From positions 65,408,647 through 65,470,646 of the forward strand of contig NC_087062.1 of the NCBI RefSeq assembly GCF_963678635.1: DNA of 62,000 bases, written 5' to 3'. This stretch comes from Symsagittifera roscoffensis (lineage: Eukaryota > Xenacoelomorpha > Acoela > Convolutidae). The translations under genes were made by a program, and so were the position numbers. Shown here one piece after another: positions 23,401 to 32,400 of this stretch. The stretch's first letter is position 1. Every line of letters begins with the position of its first letter. The notes beneath the pieces are model-generated. The model was not told where the DNA came from and ran no database searches. It worked only from the letters and a program-made list of their open reading frames with translations.

Positions 23401-26400
23401 GTTTTAATAAAATTTTAAATGTGTGTAAAGGAAAGATTTAGTGTTTTGATGATATTAGTGGGTTTATGATTGCTGTTATGTTTTAGATGATGGAGCTGGA
23501 ACAACAGGATGATTTATGATTACTAACCATTTATTGTCATGCTACTAATTTTTATTTTTATTTTTCAATAAATATTTTTCAAACATGTTTTGTATATTAC
23601 TGCAGAGTTTTAGGAAAACGATCTTAGATCTTTTTATCAATCGTTATTGTATATTAATAATTTTGTTTAGCGCCTGAAATGATTTTGAAGATTAACTTCA
23701 AGGTTTTATGTTTGCAAATGAAAATCTAAATTCATTGCCAGTAGTATTCTAAATATAAAAGTTTGTTCTGGTTTTTGCCTAACTATCATATAGCTATATG
23801 GCAAGTTTCTACTTTGTCGTATGTCGTCTCTGGTTCGAGGTCTTCTTCCAATTCCGGGTAGTTCTGTTATGGTTCGGAATATTGGCTCTGATCTATTGAG
23901 TCGTAGAGACATTTCGATTAAATTATTGTCGTATAACATTTTTAAAATGTTTTTGTCTAATTTCTAATCTATTTTGGTTAATTCTAAGCTATTAAGGTCT
24001 TGTTCGAGACTTATGGTCGCACCAGATGAGTTATGACCGAGTTGGTTAACTCATAGAGTAATTTCGGATAGGGTACACCGTCTGCTCGTCACGCTATCTT
24101 ATTTTCGGCCGGATAGATTCGTGCAACTTCTTAGTCTAATACCGATCCTAATCTTACTCTTATACTATCTAGTCTCAGGTTGTTTAACTAGTCTCTGCTA
24201 GGCTCAATAGATCTAGGGTATACTGGTTTATTGCGGCTGCTGAAGTGCTCGGGAGAGTCCAACTAATTTCTAAGTTAAATTCAAATCTCTCTGGTGCTGA
24301 AATTACAAGTAACTTCAGCACTTACAAATAAGTGGGTTGTTAGTTAGATGGATCATGATTGGTTAATATTAAATACTTTACATTGGTAAAATATCTAAAT
24401 TATCCAATCATAAAATGTAGTCTAGATCAGGTTCCACTTCGCTTCGCCTTTCCTGGAAACTTTTGTGTATGGTTGGTTTTGCTTGTGATTTTTGATCACC
24501 AGGAAAACTTAAGCTTTATGTTAACGGACAATAATCGCCGAATGAAAATTGGAAAATACACATTTTACAATGTAAAAAATAGGCTGGTAAAATTTGCGAA
24601 TAGCTAAATACTGCGATTGTTTTATATTCGTTGCAGCTTCTAGTTTTGTTATCGTTAATTTGACAAAAGATATCTTTATGAAAAAAGAGGCTAGAAATGA
24701 ATGCAATTCATATTTTTGACACAATACCTCATTCAGACAGTCGAAAGTTTTTTGCCGTGTTTGTGCTTGTTTTCGAAATGCTGATTCGTGTCTGTGTTAA
24801 CCGTATGAATGTGAGTTTGCTTATGAGGAATTAGTTTCAGACTGTGGTTTGTCGTTGGATCTGAGAGACCTGTTGCAGGCCAGATTCGATAGAGAAACGC
24901 CGGATTACCAGCTGCAGAGTGACGTCAGAGCCAACATCCACAGATACATCATTCCCTGTGAGTCCACTAAATGATCAACATTGTGACAGAATTAATATGC
25001 TATTGTCTTGATTGTGATTAGGATAACGGGAAGGTTTTCATTTTATCTACGATTAGAGTTTTTTTTCTCATTTCACGTTCCATTTAGCTCATCGATGGTG
25101 CCTTTTATGAATTATTCCATTTCGTTTTGGAAGCTAGCATGGTTTATTACTTAATAGATGACATGATATCATTTGAAGGTTTGTATACAGAATTGATAGA
25201 TACTATATAACTTGAAACTCGTTTTGGAGTGAACGGCTTCAACTACACTTTTTTGGACATTGGCTACATCATAGACATTGAAGAACTAGTGAGAAAAAAT
25301 TCTCTAATCTGTCCTATTTTTTTTTTTCATTTTTTAAACTCGTTTTGATTTCACCATACCTATTACTCGTTTTTTTTTCTGCGAATAACTAAAGCGAAGA
25401 GGTATTGAGACCTTGTTTTCAGCTATTTAGATAAATTGGAACCTTTTTTCGGCTCAGAGACATCTGAAAACGGATCTGTAGATCCAATGGTGAACTCTCA
25501 CGCAGTACTTCCTGTTCCGACTATTGAAATTGGGGAGGAACTTTGTTTTCGTGTGTTTTCTATTTTTCCAGGCAAAATCAGGTATTTGCTAATTCACTGT
25601 GACCTTCGACTAAGCCTAATCGCAGTTTTTTTTTCGTTCAGCTCTTTTTTATCACACCACGCCAACAAAAAACGACTAATTTGAAAAAAAAACTTTTTGT
25701 ATTTTTACGACTGGTCGGAACATTTTGTGCCACTTGCTTAGCAACCGGCTATCCTTGTTTTTTTGAATTTATTATAAATTTTTGTGTTTTATCTGCCTGA
25801 AAGCGGTTATTATATACGCAAACAATCTAATCTGATTTGTATTTCTTATTGTCCAGACACGACGCTAATGATGGAACAAGAAAATCAAGAATCACCATAT
25901 CAACACGTGACCCAGCTTCAATTCCTGGATCTCGAGAACCAGAATTTTTTCCTGGAGAGCACAGTCTTCGAAGGTAAGTTTCCGAAAAATATTTTTGAAC
26001 GTTAGATTATTATATTGATATTCTAACCTCGCCTTCGTAGCTTTTCTATGACATTGTTGATCTTACCTTAAACTTAGTTGTTTAGGCAATTATTACGGCA
26101 CCCCCTGTCCAGAAAACATAGCTTTTGACGACCACGTCAGTGAAATCCAGGAGGACACTCCCATAGAATCCCATGCATTCACTGATAAAAGTAAGAATTT
26201 TTTGCCGTTGTGTTAAGTGCGAAATTGGTCAGAGAATATTTGATGCAGTCGGAAAATTTTCCTAAAACAACCTTAATTTCCAAGTAAACCAGCAAAATTC
26301 ATTAACTTGAAGTTAACTTGGAGAATTTTGCTGTGAATGTGTTTTTTATTTTTCAGTCATGGAGTTGCCACCCGGCTGGGAGAGAATAGAAGACTTGGAC

Positions 26401-29400
26401 CAGAACATTGTTTATTATGTCGAGTAAGCACAGACTTAACATGTTTATGTTCTAGCTTCAGTTTAATCAAACAAAGAGATTTATTTGTGGGGCTGTCACA
26501 ATAAATATTTCTGTCGAAACCTCGGGAAGCGTTCGAGAGATTGGAACTATCAAGGTGAAATGAAGCTGAAAATCATGATCACGTGCTTTTAACTTTGAAA
26601 CTATTTGACCTCAGGACCTCAGATATAACTCATTTAATTTAAGCCGGAATGTTTCTCGGTTATATTTGTTTGTACGCTTTGATGGAACTAAATCAATTTT
26701 CAATCAAATCTTTGTGGTGCTCATTGAAAAACAAAACCATACAAGTTTAAATAAAGACTGCTTATTATGTTTCAGTCATATCAACAGGAAGACTCAATTT
26801 GAGCCTCCCGATCCAATTCAAATATCACGTGAGTACCTGAGATCCGTAGTTTTTTAGTTGCCCTTTTCCCTGATAAATAAATGAACCCAAATACTGAAAC
26901 GGCCAATTTGTTTTGACACAAGTCTATAATATCAAATATCGTCTCAAATTTTTTCAGAGTGGAAAGAATATAAAGCGAAGGACAAAGCTGTTGGTAGTTT
27001 GTTGAGTTTGATTAAATGGCAGTGGAATGGTTTATCAAGATACTTTTTTCAGAATTCGAGGTAGTGCAATCTAAAATAGACTCTGAACCAGTGCGAACAG
27101 ACTATTTCTGGGAGGACGTGGACACAGTTCTGGTCAAATCTGACCGGGGATTCGGATTCACTCTGCAACCTGTTGGTCCCTCCTACGACATAAAACAGTC
27201 GCCTCTACATGGCAATGAGGACAGTGGAAGTTGGTATGTACGCCGGTTGAAGCTACTGGGCGATGCTCTGCAAATAACGGAGATCGTAGAGGGAGGACCA
27301 GCAGACAGAGCGAAATTAAAACAAGGTAATTTTTCTGCAAGCTGAAGTTTTTTTAGTAGGCGTTTAGGAAAATGTGTAAAAGCCATGTCTGGAACCAAAT
27401 AAATTTGAACAACAATTCTGAATTAATTTGGAAAAAGTTTATTACGAGCATTGTGCGGGCTCTGCCTAGTAGAATAATAATTTGTTTATTTACAAGATTT
27501 CGGTTTAAATCCAGGAGGTACTCTAAATATTATTTTTTACGAAAACGAAGCTTGTGTCAGAACTGTTTTGTTTTCTGGACAAAATGTAATTTGCTTATTT
27601 GGGTGACGTTTTTTCAAATAGCAACAGTTATCTTACAGCACTTTTATTCTCATTATTTTTTTACTTCTTTTAAAAAGTTTTTCACACACACGAATTAGCG
27701 CCCATACTTTCATTTTATGAAGTCCACCTTTTTCCAAACCAAGGATTCAAGAAAAATACTCTTTTGTGGAAATTTTACTAAAATAAGCATTGGGGATTTA
27801 ATACCATCTTTTCTCTGCTTTATTGTTGGCTAGTCCTTGCTAATTTTGAAGCAATCGTGGCGCAAAGGCGAGGATGTGAGAATCCTAATTAGGAGGTCGG
27901 TGATTTTTCAAGGCTCCTTCCTTATTTCACTGTTTAACCTTTTAGAGCTACTTCTTGCTGTTCTCGCGCTTTGCGTTTTTATAGCAAATTATTACAGCAC
28001 ATGAAATGTCCTAGTGAAAATATAATAATACCTAATTTTCTTAAATTGGTTTAGATTTCGTGGAAATTTTCAATAATAAAAGGTGCTTTGAAATCAAAGA
28101 GTGTCAGATTGAAAATATTCGTATATCAGAAAGTTGTAAAATAATTTCAAATAGAAGTTTTGCGGGTCAGTTTTGCTGTTCCGTGCCAATTGACACTTTT
28201 GTAACTATCTGAAAGCGGTGTCTCGCAACAATCGGTGGCTCTCATTTTGTTCTCTCTTTCTTGTCATGTTTTTGTTTACTTAGGGTTGTAATCGCCAAAT
28301 TCGAACCGAAGAATTAGTTTAATTAAATCAAACAAAATGAACAAAACAATATTGTTTTGGATCGGAGTTAGTTATCAGAAAAGATTTGTTAAAGAAGACT
28401 TTTACCAACACTTTTTTAACGGTTGTTGTTCCGACCATTTGAAATATGGGGTGGGGGGACGTTGTATTCGGGTGTGTTTTAGTTTTTCTTTTTTGTTTTC
28501 CGCGCAAAATCATGTACCACAAATAATCATCGGAATGAATCGAGTGATATATAGTTTTAAAGCAATGCCAGTCGTGATTCCAGTGACATTAAAAACTTAC
28601 CAAAAGTTGTCGCAGTATCGAGAAAGACGTTTAGTAGACGTTTTAGGGCTTAAGTTTTTGATTTTTAGTCTTTAACTCGAGTGAATAATGTGAGCGAGCA
28701 GGCTTACAATAGCTTTTTATGCGTACTTAAGGACGTAAAAACTTGGTTTTACTCGAGTAAAGTTGTTTTTATAGTGTCATCTGTAAAATTTGTTTTTAGA
28801 AGTATAGTTGATCTCTTGTCTTCCTGCTTTCATGGAAGGAATTATAATCGGACGGCTTGTCGTGCAAAGTCTCTCCTAAAGATAAAGATAGAATCTGAAT
28901 AGCCAATAAATCGCAGCGATTTATCAACTCGGCAGTTCAGGGCTTAAAATAGTTCGCTCAATAAATAAACAGAACGACCTGAATAACCTAATTACAAAAC
29001 ATGTTGAATCAGTCAGGTAATGAGATTTGTGCTATTTGAAAGTCTGGAAGCGGAAATGACTGTTTAGTTTAGTTTGTTTGAAATGCCGTTAAAATGTCAT
29101 TAATGGTGTGAATTTTGTTCAAATAAGGAAGCAGAAAGTTGATATAAACATCGAAGGAAACTCGATCGTATCTAAAAGGGACACTATTTAATTTGTAAAT
29201 CCCACTTATCACTTCAAATCTCAAATTTCGAGAGGGAAAGTAGGTTGCGTCCCACCTAGCTAAGTGTTTACGAAAAGAGTATATCCGTATGTCAGTTGGT
29301 TTGTTTACTAGGCGATATACTCTGCTTGGTTAACGAGACTTCGGCCATAAACGCAGACAACAGACTGATTGCGGGAATATTCCAAGCACTGTCTGAAGGA

Positions 29401-32400
29401 GATTCGGTCAAGGTATCTGTCAAGAGATTCAAGGATGAACCCAGTTTAAAAACCCCAATTTACGTCTCTTCTGCTGCTGGGTCGAGTACAAATAGCAGTT
29501 CTTTGAACCAGAGCGGCGCCTCAAACCAGAACTCATTCGACAAAACGGTTTCTTCGAAGGCAACAGTTATAGACGTTTCAGAAATGTCTCACCAGCGGAA
29601 TAGATTAAACTCGAAAGCCGACTTTTACAGACCTCAAAGTGCGAGTTACAACTTTGACGCCCAAAGGTCTTCATGGAACAGACGAAGCGATATCGAGTCC
29701 CCAAACAATCGAAATATCAATAGCAATAACAGCAGTTTTCATGAGGTAAATGCCAACGGCAACGGTGCTATCATGCACGCGCCTCAAAGATATTCGGCGG
29801 GTAATGATTACTCGGCTATAAACTATAAACGCAGTAGTCAAGGTTTCGACAGACATCGAAATTCGAAGGAAATTGATGAACTGGAGAGAGAATCGGCGGC
29901 AATTGATCACATTTATGCATCGTTAATTCACGACCAGACAACATCAGCGGTGTCTTTACGACAGAAGCTACCGAGTCAGACGCAATATCCGCCGATAGCT
30001 CAACAGAGTCAGAGTCGTCTCAGCAGACAGTCGGATTCGTCTTCTTCTCATTTTGTGAACGAGGATCGAATCAACATAAAAGGTTCCCAAAGTTATGAGA
30101 CAAGCAGACCTGTTTCACAAACAGAAAGCGAGGACAATATGTTGGGTGAGGATATGATGGGGTATGAATCCAAGAGTAGCACTCTGACCCGTAAGACGAA
30201 GGACTTGGAGCCACGTCAGCTTTACCAAGTGCAATCCAGCAACGGCCCATCAACTTTTCCTGAGTTAGTCTATTTCAATATTCCAGCTTTAAACCTATTT
30301 TAGTGCGATTGGAAACCTATTTTAGTGCGATTAATTGTTTGGGTTGGCAATATTATATATTTAGGCCCTTTATGCCAGAGATTGACATAAATAAGCGTGT
30401 TTTTCTGAAGCAAATTGGCCTATTTCTTGCCTATTTTTTGTCTGAAGTAAATTGGCCCATATCGAAACTTTATCAGGGCTCGAGCGCGATATGTTATCGT
30501 ATAGTTTTTAGTCATTTTTTTATTCCGAAAAAAATCTAATCCGAAAAGCTGATGTGAGGTTTTTGCTTCTCAGAATAATTTAAGCGGGTAGAGTGGGTGA
30601 GGATTACTCGCGTCTGAAAACATTTTACAAAGATAAAAATTTTACACATTTTACAAAGATAAAAAGTACACATAACATAGTCTGAGTATCGATACTAAGC
30701 TGCATTACCAGGAAAAATATTTTTGTATTATCAATTTGCTTTGTTAGATATTTGTATGATTTGACCTCTATGTCTAATGATGCTTTAATTGCATTTTTAT
30801 GGCCCTAAATTCAATTCTGAACAAAAGATTTTTTTAATGGCATTTGAGGAAACCTCAACGTCCCTCTCAGCCATTTGATCACTTTTACAGGCTTGCACCT
30901 TTTGTCTTCCAATATCCAAATGTACAAAAAAATACTATGTTGTATTTCAGTGGCCAGCACCTACAAGTTACGATTATGAAGAGCTCGTTTGGATTCGGGT
31001 TCACTCTAGCTGCAATCGCCCTGAACGGATACCACGTGCAAGTGAAACAAGTTCTAGACCAGCAGCACTGTCAACAGTTATGCAGTGGCGACATCTTAAC
31101 CAGCATCAACGAAACAAGCACTCGCAATGTGTCCAAAGATCAAGTTGTTAACATGCTCAAAGGCTGTCCTGTAAACCAACTGACGTTTCTAAACGTGATC
31201 AGAGGTGTGCAATCAGTAGCTGAACGCCTAATGGGAGGTTCGATTCTTGCTTTGAATGGTAATGGTGACGCAAACTCGGCGAGGCTCTTGGCGCCTCCCA
31301 ATTCAAGAAGGAACAGAGATGATGGCGATTTTTACGTAAAGTTAAAAACAAAAAGGGATGAATTTGGATTTGAAATAAGAGGAGGAGCAGAAGAGAATTC
31401 CAGTATCTTCATCGGATCCATTTTGGACAACACAGCTGCCTCCGAAAACGCACAAATCAAAAGTGGCGATGAATTATTGGAAATAGATGGGGAATCGGTA
31501 GCCGGTGAAGCGCACAGCAAAGCTGTCTGGCTTCTGAAGAGAGCAAAGAGTAGAGGCCAAGTGGTGCTGAAGTTGAGAAGGAGTGCTGCGTTTCTCTACG
31601 ACTTGACAGTTAGACGAAGTCCAGAAGAGAGTTTCGGATTTGTTATTGTGACGTCATCAAACAAGCAGTATACGAAGATTGGCGGCATTGTTCCAAACTC
31701 TCCTGCTGAGAGGTGTCGCGACTTGCAGGTATGAAACCAATTCTTTTTGCATCTATTTTTGCGAACGAAATGAATTTAAATTGATCACTCTGAATGATGA
31801 AACAAAAGTTTGTAAAATATTTTTTCTTACCTTTGATAAGCTATACTTTTGAACTTCAGGTAGATGACCGTGTACATGCAGTGAACAATGTGAGAATACA
31901 GGGCTTGGAGCACCCGAGTATAGTGTCCTTGATCAAAGAGTCAGGACAAGTGGTCACTCTCACTCTGAGCAGGGATCCCGTGTGGTCACAGTCTGAACAG
32001 AAGCTGAACAAGTCCTCTGAGCTGAAACTACTCAATGCACTCACAAACGAATTCATCAATACAAGTCTACTTTCTAATTCCAAGTAAGAACAAATTGAAT
32101 GATGCAAAAACCTTCCACTTATCTGTGGACGGAGTGTTTTGAAAAAATGCTAATCTGAAGCAACTATCGATGTTTATATTCAATTTATTTCAATTTAGGG
32201 AGACCTCGAATATGAGTAAGATGAACAATGCCAATTTCCTGTTCAGTGAATCACCAGCACAGAAACCAAATCCCTCTCAGCTCAATGGAGGTCTTAAATC
32301 TTTTCTATCCTCCAACTCTCCTCAAAATCCCTTGCCGCCTAGACCAGCCAATTTGCCTACGGATCTGACCCCGGAGTTAATTAACCACAGTGTTAGCCAA

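Larger units (their letters stand above)
5520..24436 (-). mobile_element. 18.9-kb Ty3/gypsy-type LTR retroelement with envelope-like and accessory ORFs
   Basis: The element runs antisense to MAGI. It has two 410-bp LTRs (5520-5929 and 24027-24436) that I compared base by base and found to differ once (5'...GGTATTCTGG in one, GGTATACTGG in the other), TG...CA ends on the element strand, and a 4-bp duplication CTTC on both sides. Gag-Pol order (capsid, knuckle, protease, RT, RNase H, integrase) places it in Ty3/gypsy (Metaviridae). Its length is about two to three times a usual gypsy element, owing to about five extra ORFs and long leader and trailer regions. The near-identical LTRs imply a recent insertion. 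It lies 23 bp after the donor of MAGI exon 1. Confidence 0.96.

Noticed and set aside
25230-25288. Candidate MAGI exon with a GUK-like word (GFNYTFLDIGY)
   Set aside because: It fits phase but duplicates the block already coded by 25857-25973, has a weak acceptor, and exon 2 joins directly and in phase to 25857 with a better alignment to the family.
25436-25684. 82-codon plus-strand ORF in MAGI intron 2
   Set aside because: No acceptor/donor pair connects it in phase with the flanking exons and it shows no family resemblance.
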